From Symbiodinium natans (Eukaryota > Sar > Dinophyceae > Suessiales > Symbiodiniaceae): a stretch of 64,000 nt of DNA. The DNA is taken from positions 72,501 to 136,500 of the forward strand of contig CAJNDS010002331.1 of the NCBI GenBank assembly GCA_905221605.1, read 5' to 3'. Position numbers and translations under genes: made by a program. The notes under the pieces were generated by a model. The model made no database searches, was not told the DNA's origin, and was given only the letters and a program-made list of their open reading frames with translations. Below, in pieces: positions 52,082 through 63,302 of the stretch (position 1 is its first letter; every line of letters starts with the position of its first letter).

Positions 52082-52487
52082 TGCGCTTTCACTTAAGCAA
52101 TGCCTCAGGGAGCTGCAGAACAGCCTCCTACTACAAGGAAGGTGCTCGAGGCCAGAACTTTGCGGACCCCCAAACCCCTTTTCTAAGTATTTAGGCCCCT
52201 ATGTTAGACCGCTTTGTGTTCCGGATGTTCATGAGGACGCAACTTTCAGGAGGTGTGTTCCGATCCCGGGCCAATGGTCGGATTGACCTGCACATCGGCT
52301 TGGGGCTTAGGGCAGCACACCCACATATATGGACCGTCTGCAGTATCTAGTGGTGTTCGGTGTCTGTGTGTGTGTAGAGCATCTGTAGAAGCAACTTCCA
52401 CAAAGCGAAGCCGGGACACTGAACGGGAGCATTGCGTGAGTCCGCTTGCTCATGCACCGCTGGAGGATGGTCCACAGGATCGAAAGC
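52082..52487. other. 5' flank of the BTB gene
   Basis: About 400 bases of unique DNA; short plus-strand frames only. No promoter motif recognised. Confidence 0.4.
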
Positions 52488-52598
52488 TAGAACCAGGAGC
52501 AACCTAGGAACAACGAAGGTGCCCTTTTTCGGTTTAGAAGAGCTTCTAAGGTAACCTAAACTCGAACAAAAGGGAAGAAGGGCCTTCTCTGGATCCTA
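52488..52598. mobile_element. MITE family A, degenerate copy
   Basis: Ends TAGAACCAGGAGC and TCTGGATCCTA pair imperfectly. The interior has AACCTAGGAA, GGTGCCCTTTTTCGG, GGTAACC and AAAGGGAAGAAGGGCC, in the family order. Confidence 0.65.
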
Positions 52599-52776
52599 AG
52601 AAGTCTGTTTTTTCCGAGAGTGAAGTTAAAACTTGGACCTGGCACCTGCCTGCCTTTTGCAAGCATGTCTTGGTATGGGCACAGGGCTCCGATTGGCTCC
52701 CTAGTCTCCGAGGCACAAAGAACTCGCATATAAGCAGGGGACATAATAGCAATAATTGGTTAGAACTTCCTAGGAT
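52599..52776. other. Short unique spacer
   Basis: About 180 bases with two overlapping minus-strand frames of 62-68 codons that I do not regard as genes. Confidence 0.4.
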
Positions 52777-52853
52777 GGCCCTTAAGACCCTCTAAAACAT
52801 GCATATGATCCTCTTAAACCCAAAAAGGGAAAATATAAAATGTCCCAAGGAAC
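52777..52853. mobile_element. MITE-like family D, copy 3
   Basis: GGCCCTTAAGACCCTCTA at the left, GATCCTCTTAAACCCAAAAA in the middle and TGTCCCAAGG at the right. Confidence 0.6.
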
Positions 52854-52941
52854 TCGACACTGAGAAATCCGTAGTCATCTGCCCCGCCCTCCCTGAAGGT
52901 TCATGAGGACATATAACCAGGGGAAAATTTTAGCAATCCTC

Positions 52942-53045
52942 GACCCGGGAGTAACCTAGGAATAAAAAGGGTGCCCTTTTTGGTTTTAAGGGGATGATAA
53001 GGGAACCCCAACCCTAAAAAAGGGAAAAAGGGCCTACTCCCGGTC
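52942..53045. mobile_element. MITE family A, variant copy
   Basis: Ends GACCCGGGAGTA and TACTCCCGGTC. The interior is nearly the same as the 21008 copy (AACCTAGGAATAAAAAGGG, then AAAGGGCC). Confidence 0.75.
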
Positions 53046-53956
53046 CTAAAATCATTGGTTAGAACCTGATGTGGGGGATGCCTAGAAACCTAGTTTCTAT
53101 GTGTCTATAAACCTCCGAGTAAGCCTGTTCAACCCGAACTCTGGCTTTCCCTCCTTCTGGGGTATGGGGTTTAGGGTTTAGGGTTTAGGGTTTATGGTTT
53201 GGGGTTTGGGGTTTGGGGTTTAGGGTTTAGGGTTTAGGGTTTAGGGTTTAGGGTTTGGGGTTTGGGGTTTAGGGTTTAGGGTTTAGGGTTTCGGGTTTAG
53301 TTAGGGTTCGGAGCCAACCGTAGCCCAGCGCCCGGAGCTACAGAGACCTGTAATTCAGTCTTCCATAGGGAAAATCATGCACACTAAGCCCTGAGCCCTA
53401 AACCCTAAACCCTAAACCCTAAACCCCTCAACCCTCAACCCTCAACCCTAAACCCTCAGCCCTATACTAAGCCCTGCTAAGCCCTCCTAAGACCCCTTCG
53501 GCACGCAAGAAGTCTTGCCGCCCCTCAGGAAGCCAAAAAAACACCAACATGGCGCGCTTTCGCGAAAAGGGGCCTCACCCTACAACAAGGGTTTCGGGCT
53601 TTAGGGGGTCTAGGGGGTTTGGGGGCCTTTAGTAATAGGGGGTCTAGGAGTTTAGAGCTTGGGGCTGAGGGGTTTAAGTTTTAGGGCTTTAGGGTCTTTA
53701 CGCAAGATTGGAAGCAAGCCCCTGGCAAGAGGTGGGCTTGTACACACACCTCTGAAGACCACAACTTACGGGGCTTAGGGCTTTGCGGCATTTAGGAGTT
53801 TAGGGTTTCGGGGCTTAGGGTTCTAAGTTCAGGAGGCTCAGGGGTTTAGATACATTTCCTCACAAGCCCGGCCGCTAAACGAGAGGGGGTTTGGGATTCG
53901 AGGAGAGTGGCGGCAGTATGGTCTTAAACACACCCCTGGCGAGCGACGCCGACAGA
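53046..53956. other. Telomere-like tracts and degenerate GGGCTTT units
   Basis: TTTAGGG/TTTGGGG at 53162-53312; CCCTAAA/CCCTCAA at 53395-53470; loose GGGGCTTAGGG-like units at 53590-53860. No gene supported. Confidence 0.55.
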
Positions 53957-54185
53957 CTCCGAGCAATTCCGAGCGATGCCGAGTGAAGACGAGCGACGCC
54001 AAGCGAAGTCAAGTGACGCCAGGGGGTGTTGCTTGGCTCGTCTCCGCTCTTTCTTCGCTCGTCTTCGCTCGTCTTCGCTCGTCTTCGCTCGGCTTCGCTC
54101 GGCTTCGCTCGTCTTCGCTCGGCTTCGCTCGTCTTCGCTCGTCTTCGCTCTTGTTAACGTGTCTTCGCTCGTCTTCGCCCGACTT
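53957..54185. repeat. Decamer array in inverted arrangement
   Basis: The left part (53957-54018) has units like CGAGCGATGC and GAGTGAAGAC. The right part (54044-54185) has about 12 copies of GTCTTCGCTC or GGCTTCGCTC, its complement. The two halves face each other around a short GGTGTTGCTTGG centre. Confidence 0.85.
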
Positions 54186-56744
54186 CGCGCAGTCGCTTGT
54201 CTTCACGTCTCTTAGCGTCTTCGTGCGTCTGCAAAGACTTCCACATAGCCACGCAATCGACACAATGGGTTTGAGGGCTTTGAGCGGTCTAAGATTCTGC
54301 GAGGTGCATTTGGGGTTTGGGGCTTGGGGTTTTGGGGGAGTTGAGAGTTGAGGTGTTTAGTGTTTAGGGTTTAGGGTTTAGGGTTTAGGGTTTAGGGCTT
54401 AGGGCTTAGGGCTTAGGGCTTAGGGCTTAGGGTTTAGGGTGTAGGGTTTATGGTTTAGGGCTTCGGGCTTAGGGTTTAGGGTTTAGGGTTTCGGGTTTAG
54501 GGCTTAATTTAGGTTTAGGCAGGCTTCAGAGCTTGTGAGGAGGGTGCTAGCGTCTGGCTGAAATACTCGAGCATCTGGTATCACACAACCAGGCCCCCTG
54601 AGCCAAGACTTCCCGCGGGTGAAACTGTCCGTCGTCATTATTTTGTTTCCGTCAACATCAAGCCTCAAAACCTAAAAATTTCAAAACCCCAAACCCTAAA
54701 CCCTAAACTCTACACACCCACCAGACGATAGCCCCCGGACCTTGCCGGACCAACTAGATAGAAGTGGCTGGGATTGGAGGGTGGGGGGAGGGGGGGGGAG
54801 ATGAGGCTGGAGGCCTCACAGCTAAGTGAGCTAAGCGGAAAAACCAAGGGACCCTAAACCCTAAACCCCTAAAATCAGGGTACCCTGAACCCTAAACCCT
54901 AAACCCTACAACCAAAACCCTAAACCCTAAACCCTAAACCCTAAACCCTAAACCCTAAACCCTAAACCCTTCAGGGTGGAGGTGGTCTAGGTTTAGCGCT
55001 CGGGAAAGGTTAGGGGTGGAGACTGGAACTGGGGGAGCCAAGGCCTCAGGTTTATAACCAGAGGAGCCCGAACCCCCCTAAACCCTAAACCCTAAACCCT
55101 GAACCCTAAACCCTGAACCCTAAGCCCTAGACCCTAAACCCTAAACCCTAATGCAATTTAAAGCGCAGGGGAGGGGTCCAAATCTTAGTTGCCAAACCCC
55201 GCACCTCTCGAAGCAAACCAAAGGAGTCTCCACAACCCTGAAACTGCACGCTGCGCACCCTGGCCACTGCGGAGATGCTTCGAGCTTGGGGGGCTTGAGT
55301 TTTGGACCGAACCTCTCTAGGCTCTATAGCCCCTTAGAACCCTAAACCCTAAACCCTAAACCCTAAACCCTAAACCCTAAACCCCTAATCCCTAAAGCCA
55401 TAACTTCCGAAACCCTCAACCCTCTAGAGGAGATTGGGGCCTTCAATCCCTTGAAGGCTCATGACTCAACCTGTAGGCTAAGAGCACTGAGATCCACCAA
55501 GGCGCCCACTTCTGCAGGGGGCGTAAGTAGGGCTTTAGGGTTAAGGGCTTGAAGGCCTGTAGGATTTAGCGTTTAGGGTGTAGGGCTGAGGTTTTGAGGG
55601 TTTGAGGGTTTGAGGGTTTGAGGGTTTGAGGGTTTGAGGGTTCGAGGGTTCGAGGGTTTGAGGGTTTGAGGGTTTGAGGGTTTGAGGGTTTGAGGGTTTA
55701 GGGTTTAGGGCAAGACTGTGGTGGCGTTGGGCTGAGTCGCCAAGCTCTTGAACTCTAGGGCTTCGGGGTTTGGGGCTTAGGGCTTGGGGAGCACTGGCCA
55801 GGGGCAAGAAGCTTTCATTATCCCATGCACGGATGGTCCGACAAGGAGCCGATTCTCACACGTCAGAAAGAGCTTGTCAGATTTACAGGGCTTGGGATGA
55901 GGGTTAGGGTTTAGGGTTTCGGGTTTAGGGTTTGGGTTTCAGAAGGGACTGGGTTTAGGGTTCAGGGTTTCGGTTAGGGTTTAGGGTTTAGGGTTTAGGG
56001 TTTAGGGTTTAGGGTTTAGGGTTTAGGGTTTAGGGTTTAGGGTTTAGGGTTTAGGGTTTAGGGTTTAGGTTTAGGTTTAGGGTTTAGGGTTTAGGGTTTA
56101 GGGTTTAGGGTTTAGGGTTTAGGGTTTCGGGTTTCGGGTTTAGGGTTTAGGGTTTAGGGTTTAGGGTTTAGGGTTGAGGCTTCAGGAGGTTTGAGGTTCA
56201 GGGCTTAGGGCTGTGGCGGCTCGAGGAAGGGCACCCGCCCCCTCTTGGCAGCACTCAGATTCCCATGGGCACGCATCAGAGGCGTCGCCTTTGCGGAGGG
56301 CTGGAGAACCGGGCAGCAGGGAATCGGCAATATCTAAGGCCAATGAGTTACAAGCCTATACTCCCCTTAGAACCTTAACATCCTCTTGGGTTTTATATGA
56401 ACAAGAATAAAAAATGATTCCCAAGGGGGACATAGAAGCTACATGTAACCTACTCTGACTATCCTTGAACCTTCAAGTGGAAGCCCAAACCCAAAACCAA
56501 ACTCTTCCCAACACTCTGGATGCCACACGCATCCCGCAACTGCGCGCAGCTGAGAAAGAGAAACCCTGAAAGGTAACCTTTGATAGTCCGCAGATGGCTT
56601 TGGGATATCCTTTACCTGCAAGGACAAAAAAAAACGGCGACCCGAGCATCGTCGACGCGGGGCGAAATTTTCCGAGGTCGACTGACCGGAAAAGCGCAGC
56701 TCAGCTGTATAGCCGCACGTCCAGTCACTCCTCTTTAAGAATGG
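54186..56744. other. Mosaic of telomere-like tracts and spacers
   Basis: TTTAGGG with a CTTAGGG block at 54355-54520; CCCTAAA at 54850-54972, 55073-55150 and 55338-55395; a homogeneous (TTTGAGGG)n octamer array at about 55590-55700; long TTTAGGG at 55892-56195. The unique stretches 54521-54840, 55151-55337, 55396-55555 and 56200-56744 show only short frames without domains. Confidence 0.55.
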
Positions 56745-56788
56745 ACCCTAAACCCTAAACCCTTTATAAGCCTCTGAGGCCTCCAACG

Positions 56789-56862
56789 AGGTCGGCCCTT
56801 AAGGCCCACAAACATTCCTAACTACGACCCTCTTCAGCCCACTAAAACACCCGACATGCCAA
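56789..56862. mobile_element. Degenerate family D element
   Basis: GGCCCTTAAGGCCC at the left, CGACCCTCTTCAGCCCA in the middle and GACATGCCAAGG at the right follow the family-D order with more divergence. Confidence 0.4.
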
Positions 56863-56867
56863 GGCGC

Positions 56868-56945
56868 TACACCCTAAACCTTTTAGGGTTTAGGGTGTAG
56901 GGTTTAGGGTTTAGGGTGTAGGGTGTAGGGTTTAGGGTTTAACCC
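56868..56945. repeat. Tail-to-tail telomere-like junction
   Basis: CTACACCCTAAACC meets TTTTAGGGTTTAGGG at about 56881; TTTAGGG/TGTAGGG units follow to 56940, with AACCCG directly after. Opposite in orientation to the 22421-22623 junction. Confidence 0.8.
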
Positions 56946-57580
56946 GAGATCCAGAAGCCCGCATTTTGGGGTGTAGTTTGCCAAAGAGGTCCCTGAAGCT
57001 TGAACCCTGAAACCCCAAGAAGTAAAACAGCGCACTGCTGACTTTGATGAACAGATCGATACAGCTAAACCTTAAACCCTAAACCCTAAACCCTGGACCC
57101 CTCAAACGCCTCCATGGTGGGCTCCGTTTCCACTCAGAAGGACCACCGCCTACAGATCTCCAGGGGCGAGTGTCCCAGAGCCACGGTTTAGGGTTTCGGA
57201 TGAAGGGTTTAGGGTTTAGGGTTTAGGGTTTAGAGATTAGGGTTTAGGGTTTAGGGTTTAGGGTTTAGGGTTTAGGGTTTAGGGTTTAGGGTTTAGGGTT
57301 TAGGGTTTAGGGTTTAGGGTTTAGGGTTTAGGGTTCAGGGGTTTAGGGTTTAGGGGTTTGGGGTTTGGGGTTTAGGGTTTAGGGTTTAGGGTTTAGGGTT
57401 TAGGGTTTAGGGTTTAGGATGTGTCAGGGGAGGGCGCGCACTCGGGTGTGAAACACCCCACACCGCGCGTTCGCGTTGCCCGAACCCACCCCGGCCACCC
57501 GAACTATACTCTATTAGGGTTTAGGGTTTATGGACTTTTTCTTGTGCACCGATGCTTGCTTTTTTGAAGTTGGTGTTGGC
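56946..57580. other. Spacer and TTTAGGG array
   Basis: Unique DNA, a short CCCTAAA tract at 57066-57094, a long TTTAGGG array at 57185-57420, then unique DNA. No gene supported. Confidence 0.6.
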
Positions 57581-57900
57581 GTTTAAGCTGGAGTCGAGGG
57601 TAGCCTCGGCCCTGTTCGGACCTTCGGCGTGTCAGGGCCTGTAGAGGCCTTTTATTCATTTGAAGGTCAGTGAACCTATTATTTTTTCGCCAATGAGTAA
57701 AGTATTTCAATCGCTATGGTTTAAGCTGGGGTTCGGGGTAGCCTCGGCCCTTTTCGGGCCTTCGGCACGTTAGGGCCAGTAGAGGCCCTTATTTGCTTGA
57801 AGGCCTTCGCAGGGTTTTGCGGTGTTAGGGTTTAAGCTGGGGTTCGGGGTAGTCTCGGCCCTTTTCGGGCCTTCGGCACGTCAGGGCCCTTGCTGATTTG
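57581..57900 (+). repeat. Three-copy tandem repeat with internal hairpin
   Basis: GTTTAAGCTGG starts units at 57581, 57719 and 57830. Each continues with a GTAGCCTCGGCCC block, a GGGCCTTCGGC block and a GTCAGGGCC-type end. The segment GGCCCTTTTCGGGCC can form a short hairpin. Spacing is 138 and 111 bp. Confidence 0.9.
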
Positions 57901-58697
57901 GATTTCAGTACTAAAAAACAACATTTTTCATTGCGGGCACGGGCAAATCCTGGCATCCCATTCTTTTAGGGGGCCTTTTGAAGGCTCTTGAAGGCCTTTT
58001 GAAGCCTTCCTGGGCTTTCCTGGTGCTTCTGGTGTGAAATGGAGGGGTGCGCAAAACCATCGATTCCAGTATTCAAAAAACATTTCATGGCACGGCCCCC
58101 TGGCCCGGCAGGCCTTTGGCGCGGGGGGCCTTCCTCTGACCCTGAACCCGGGCCCTTGGCCGGAAGCCCTTGCCCAGCCGAGCAGCGCCCTTTGTCGGGG
58201 GGCCCCTTTTTTTGGTCCTTGGTCCTTGGTTTGGGGGTGCCTTGGCCTGGAGGCCATTGTTGGGGGGTCTTGGGGGTGTTGGTGGGGGGCCCTTGGCCCA
58301 GGCACCCCTTGGCCTGGGGGCCTGGCGCCTGGACTTGACCACGGGGCCTTGTGGCAAGCCTGGACCCCTCACAGGAATCTAAGAGGCCAGGGGCAGGGGG
58401 CCCCGGCAGGGGGGGCCCAGCAAACCCTGAACCCAAAACCCTGAACCACGTCAGAGGCAAAGGGTTGCGCTTTGGGGTTATACTCTAGCTACGCTAAAGG
58501 TGGTCTGGGTGCCGGCCATCCCCTAGCCGAGTACTGACGTTGTCCTAAAAGAGGCCGATGTCCGTTGGCCTGTCCAGGACAGACGGTGAGGCTTAACCCT
58601 CACCTTTCCGTTTCTCTTTTCGCTTGGGCGCTCGGGCTGTAAGGCCCTCGGCCGAGCGTTCGGGGTCTGTCGCTCGACGGAAGCGACCCCTCACTTA
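57901..58697. other. GC-rich stretch, no gene resolved
   Basis: 57960-58430 is strongly GGCC-rich, with long overlapping frames in five of six frames, so open frames are uninformative. 58460-58690 is unique and could fold (CGCTCGG with CCGAGCG, GTCGCT with AGCGAC), but I cannot assign it to an RNA family. Confidence 0.4.
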
Positions 58698-58982
58698 GTT
58701 TAGGGTTTAGGGTTTAGGGTTTTCAGGGTTCAGGGGTTTCAGGGTTCAGGGGGTTCAGGGTTTTTTAGGGTTTAGGGTTTAGGGTTTAGGGGTTTTAGGG
58801 TTTAGGGGTTTAGGGTTTAGGGTTTAGGGTTTAGGGTTTAGGGTTTAGGGTTTAGGGTTTAGGGTTTAGGGTTTAGGGTTTAGGGTTTAGGGTTTAGGGT
58901 TTAGGGTTTAGGGTTTAGGGTTTAGGGTTTAGGGTTTAGGGTTTAGGGTTTAGGGTTCAGTGTTAGGGTTTGAGGTTTATCC
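58698..58982 (+). repeat. Long TTTAGGG array
   Basis: Degenerate TTCAGGG/GGGG variants for the first 110 bases, then about 22 nearly perfect heptamers. Confidence 0.95.
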
Positions 58983-59042
58983 TTTAGTTAGACACTCGTC
59001 AATATGGGCTCACGCTTGAAGGCTATGATCTCAACATATACA

Positions 59043-59112
59043 TGTATGTATGTATGTATGTATGTATGTATGTATGTATGTATGTATGTATGTATGTATG
59101 TATGTATGTATA
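59043..59112 (+). repeat. (TATG)n microsatellite
   Basis: About 17 TATG units. Confidence 0.95.
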
Positions 59113-59423
59113 TTCACACGAAATTCGTGTTTGGATTATTCGTACAATCGCGGCTAATCACCGTCTGTACTCCGGCCACCCCTCTTTAACTACAAAAGAC
59201 GCTTGGCCCGAAAAACCTCGCAAACCCTGGATCCTATGACTCAACTCACCCCCACCCCCCCCCCCCCCCCCCACCAGAAGCTCTTCACCCCCCCCCCCCT
59301 ACCCCTCCCCGCAAAGAACAGAACCCAAACAAACAGCAGAGGTAATTCTTCCTAAGGGGAGGAGCTTCGGAAAAGTTGTAATTAGTGAGTGTTCTGTAGG
59401 CTTCTGGAACCGAAGCCAACAGC
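59113..59423. other. Spacer with poly-C runs
   Basis: Unique DNA around C runs at 59251-59272 and 59288-59300. Confidence 0.5.
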
Positions 59424-59527
59424 ACCAAAAGCCCCAAAAGCCCCAAAAGCCCCAAAAGCCCCAAAAGCCCCAAAAGCCCCAAAAGCCCCAAAAGCCCCAA
59501 AAGCCCCAAAAGCCCCAAAAGCCCCAA
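59424..59527. repeat. (CCCCAAAAG)n nonamer array
   Basis: About 11 perfect 9-bp units. The APK and GFW repeat frames are products of it. Confidence 0.95.
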
Positions 59528-60330
59528 GCCCTAAACTGAGGGAGCCCCAGGCCATCAGGCGCGAACGCACCGAAGCCGGCAGGCTTCGGAGCTCCGGAGC
59601 AAGCTCTCGGGAGGCCCCTGAACCTTAGAAGCCGCCAAACCTCAGACGCCACCAAGGAAATGAGGTTCGGATCAGCCGAACCTCCGACCCAAAGGTCTCC
59701 AAAGGAGGGGCCTCCTTCAGAGGCTTCGGATCAGGCTATTCCCCAATTGCATCGTCCCTTGCGCGACGCAACTTGCGAAGCACTGGACGCGCGTGAACTC
59801 GAGCCTGAGACCTGGAGGCTTCCAGGAGGGGCCTCCTTCTCAAGGGGCATCGGATCAGCCGAGTTCTAGAGCATTCGCCAGCGCAAGCCTGTCTGGAATC
59901 ATTCCCAACTCCAACCACACTAAACCGGATGTGCGTTGTCCTTCGTGTGCCTTGCCAAAAGACCACGGGCGCATCGAACCAACCCCCCCCCCCCCACCCC
60001 CGGCCGCCAAACATGAGCACGATCAGAAAGCAAGCGAACCCTAAAACCGAAAAGGTCAAGACGAGGGCGGAGCCCAAGCAGGGGTGGGAACACGCGAGTC
60101 AGGGTAGAAACCCTGAACCTAAGCCCTAGACCGTAAACCCAAACCCAAGGCCCAAAACCCAAAACCCAAAACCCAAAACCCTAAAACCCTAAACCCTAAA
60201 ACCCTAAACCCTAAACCCTAAACCCAAAACCCTCAACCCTAAACCCTAAACCACCAAGCGATCGCACGACCCCAAGGCTTCGGAGGCCTCTCGAGGTCGG
60301 CAGGAGTCAACGGCTCCTTCCGACGCACTC
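59528..60330. other. Spacer and CCCTAAA/CCCAAAA tract
   Basis: Contains a repeated AGGAGGGGCCTCCTTC motif (59704-59719 and 59823-59838, the second starting CAGG), a poly-C run at 59983-60000, and CCCAAAA/CCCTAAA units at 60115-60253. No gene supported. Confidence 0.5.
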
Positions 60331-60450
60331 GGGTTTTGGGAGTTTAGGGTTTTGGGAGTTTAGGGTTTTGGGGAGTTTAGGGTTTTGGGAGTTTAGGGTT
60401 TTGGGAGTTTAGGGTTTTGGGAGTTTAGGGTTTTGGGAGTTTAGGGTTTC
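60331..60450 (+). repeat. 16-bp tandem repeat
   Basis: About seven copies of GGGTTTTGGGAGTTTA, with one copy carrying an extra G. Confidence 0.95.
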
Positions 60451-60589
60451 GCTCGGGCGTGCTATTCTTGTTGAGGAAAAGGAGGGAGGGCCGGGGGGGG
60501 GGGGGGGGGGATGCAGCTTCGGGGGAATGATGTAGCAGATGCCTCGGGCACGAAACCTAAGCTCATCCGGGTCTAGTGATTGCTAATAC

Positions 60590-62095
60590 CGTTACCATTC
60601 ACCATTACGATTACAATTAAAATTTCGATTACTATTACTATTGGGAGTACTAATACGACTACAATTACGAATACGACTATGATCACGATTACGATCGCGA
60701 TTACGAATACGATTACCATTCCTAGTACTACTATTACTCTTACTATTACTATTACTATTACTATTACCATTAGTATTACCTATTACTATTTCTATTACTC
60801 TTACTCTTACTATTACTATTCCTATTACTACTATTACTATTTCCATTACTGTTACTTACTGTTACTATTGCTGCTACTGTTCCTTTTACTATTGCCATTA
60901 CTCTTACTATTCCTCTTACTCTTACTATTCCTATTACAAGTACAATTATAATTACAATTACAATACCACTACGGGTATCATTACTTGTACTATTACTATT
61001 ACAATTAATATTACTATTACTATTACTATTACTATTACTATTGCTATTGCTATTGCTATTGCTATTGCTCTTGCTATTGCTGCTACTGCTATTGCTACTG
61101 CTAATGCCATTCCTACTCCTATTCCAATTCCTATTCCTATTCCTATTCCTATTACTAGTACTACTACTACTACTATTATTGCTATTATTATTACTATTAC
61201 TAGTACTAGTACTAATACGAATACTATTATTATTACTGGATAATTACTATTACAAGTTAAAACTACTATTGCTATTGCTATTGCTATTACTATTACTATT
61301 ACTATAACAAATACTACTACTATTCCTATTTCTATTACTATTATTGTTACAATTGTTATTACTATTGCTATTGCTATTGCCATTGTGGTTACCATCACTA
61401 TCACTATCACTATCACTATGACTATTACTATTTCTATTTCTATTTCTATTTCTATTACTATTAACTCTTACTCTTACTCTTACTCTTACTCTTACTCTTA
61501 CTCTTACTCTTACTCTTACTCTTACTCTTACTATTATTATTACTATTACTATTACTATTACTATTACTATTACTATTACTATTACTATTACTATTTCTAT
61601 TATTATTACTATTACTATTACTTACTATTACTACTACTATTACTATTACTATTACTATTACTAGTACTAGTACTATTACTATTACTACTACTACTACTAT
61701 TACTATGACTATGACTATGACTATGACTATGACTATTACTATTACTATTACTATTATTACCACTATTACTACGGCTGTTGCTATTACGATTACGATTACT
61801 ATTGCTAGCACTATCACTATGACTATCACAGTGACTATCACTGAAGCTATTACTATCACTATTCCTATTACTCTTACTCTTACTCTTCTTACTCTTACTC
61901 TTGCTCTTGCTCTTACTCTTACTCTTACTCTTACTCTTACTCTTACTCTTACTCTTACTTCTACAATTTCTATTACTATTCCTACTACTACTATTATTAC
62001 TATTATTATTTCTATTCCTGTTACTGTTACTATTACTATTACTGTTCCTATTACTATTACTGTTACTAATACTTTTACTATTACTATGTGTATGC
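60590..62095. repeat. 1.5-kb ATTACT/ATTGCT-type simple-repeat tract
   Basis: Mostly CTATTA trinucleotide-pair repeats, with homogeneous patches of TATTGC (61040-61100), ATCACT (61395-61425), TCTTAC (61465-61530 and 61870-61950) and ATGACT (61705-61735). The long I/V, N/S and L frames are repeat products. Confidence 0.97.
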
Positions 62096-62270
62096 CTTTG
62101 CTTGTAGCAATCTTCATGACTATCTTCATAGCCATGTTTATAGCTATGTTTATAGCTATGTCTATTTCTTGCTGTTACAACCACTATTCCTAATACAGTT
62201 AGCTTTTTACTCTGATTACTACTATGATTGTGTATACGATGATTTAGTGCTATTACTACCATTATTATTC

Positions 62271-62354
62271 GGGACGTTCCCCCTCATGCCTTCATGGGGA
62301 TTATTGTAGGGGGTGGTATAATCCCACTGTTAGTATAATATGGAGGAACATCCC
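62271..62354. mobile_element. MITE family C, copy 3
   Basis: Ends GGGACGTTCCCCCT and AGGAACATCCC. Contains ACTGTTAGTATAATA as at 14110. 84 bp. Confidence 0.7.
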
Positions 62355-62355
62355 A

Positions 62356-62631
62356 ACCCTAAACCCTAAACCCTAAGCCCTAAGCCCTAAGCCCTAAGCC
62401 CTAAGCCCTAACCCTAAACCCTAAACCCTAAACCAAACCCTAAACCCTAAACCCTAAACCCTAAACCCCTAATAATCTGTATACTGTTAGAAGGGTAGGC
62501 GGCGATCCTCCATCTCAGCGCCGGCTGGAGGTGGTGGAACCTGGACACGCAAGCTTAGGATGCAGGATGGATTCAAGGTTTAGGGTTTAGGGTTTAGGAT
62601 TTAGGGTTTAGGGTTTAGGTTTTAGGGTTCA
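62356..62631. repeat. CCCTAAA (with CCCTAAG block) and TTTAGGG tracts
   Basis: CCCTAAA at 62356-62470 with five consecutive CCCTAAG units; a unique spacer; TTTAGGG/TTTAGGA at 62576-62631. Confidence 0.85.
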
Positions 62632-62725
62632 GGGTTCAGCATCTCATGGACTAGCTTTCACTAGTCAAGCAAAACACCCACCCACCCAGAGAATCCCGTA
62701 CCATCTTCAAGATATAAAGCTCACC
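62632..62725. repeat. Dispersed repeat F, copy 2
   Basis: Matches 4885-4996 in block order: GGTTCAGCATCT, CTAGCTTTC, CCAGAGAATCCC and AAAGCTCAC. Both copies follow a TTTAGGG tract. Confidence 0.6.
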
Positions 62726-62924
62726 GGCGCCGATTGACCGAAATCGCAAAAAAACACCGGTGGGCAATGCTCATGATGATGTTCCACTCGGGCAGGGTCC
62801 ACATGAAGGAATCTTCATCCCAAACTTGGAGGCGACACAGGATCTCGGGGCTTGCTGGTTTTCCAAGTTCCAAGAGGGTGATTGAGCATCCAAGCAAAGG
62901 GCCTGGAAAGTGCTTTGCCAGCAT
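62721..62924 (-). CDS. Possible short exon, unknown protein
   Basis: A minus-strand frame reads GCSITLLELGKPASPEIL, then LQVWDEDSFMWTLPEW and NIIMSIAHRCFFAISVN, with GC-leaning codons and a protein-like composition. It ends at CGCCGGTGAGC, where GTGAG could be a 5' splice donor, so it may be an exon and not a whole gene. No domain recognised. Confidence 0.3.
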   Translation of the reverse strand: MLAKHFPGPLLGCSITLLELGKPASPEILCRLQVWDEDSFMWTLPEWNIIMSIAHRCFFAISVNRRR

Positions 62925-63302
62925 CCGAGCTCTGTACGAGTGGGACGTGTTTCAATGTCCTACCCAGAAACCCCAAACAAAACACTTAAAAACGCCGAAA
63001 CCCTTAACGCAAGGGATCCAAACCCTGGCACGTAAGGCGGCACCCCTACAGAACCCCGAGATACTGAGGCAGAGGCTGAAACTACCATCTCCAGCTAAAG
63101 GACAATATTACTAGAAGAGTTCTTACCCTAAACCTTCAACCCTCAACCCGAAAGCACGCTCCTCATCCGGTCCCTGTTGTAGTCCCACCCTCCCCCCCTT
63201 CCGGAAAATTCGGGTTTCCCCGAGAAGGACCATCAATGCCAATTACCTGAGCCCAAAATCAGAAAATGATAAGCCCTAAGCCTAGACCCGAAATCGAAGC
63301 CG
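62925..63302. other. Unique spacer
   Basis: A plus-strand frame runs through 62734-63114 but reads as telomere-like residue (KTLKTPKPLTQ) at its end. No gene supported. Confidence 0.4.

Noticed and set aside
57928-58460. Overlapping proline/glycine-rich frames of 95-164 codons in five frames
   Set aside because: High GC removes stop codons in all frames, so openness carries no information.
58460-58690. Folded-looking GC-rich segment with AGTACT and GACCACC motifs reminiscent of 5S rRNA on the minus strand
   Set aside because: Only short scattered matches; the 5S core and spacing are absent.
60573-62262. Frames rich in Ile/Val, Asn/Ser or Leu
   Set aside because: Products of the ATTACT-type repeat on both strands.
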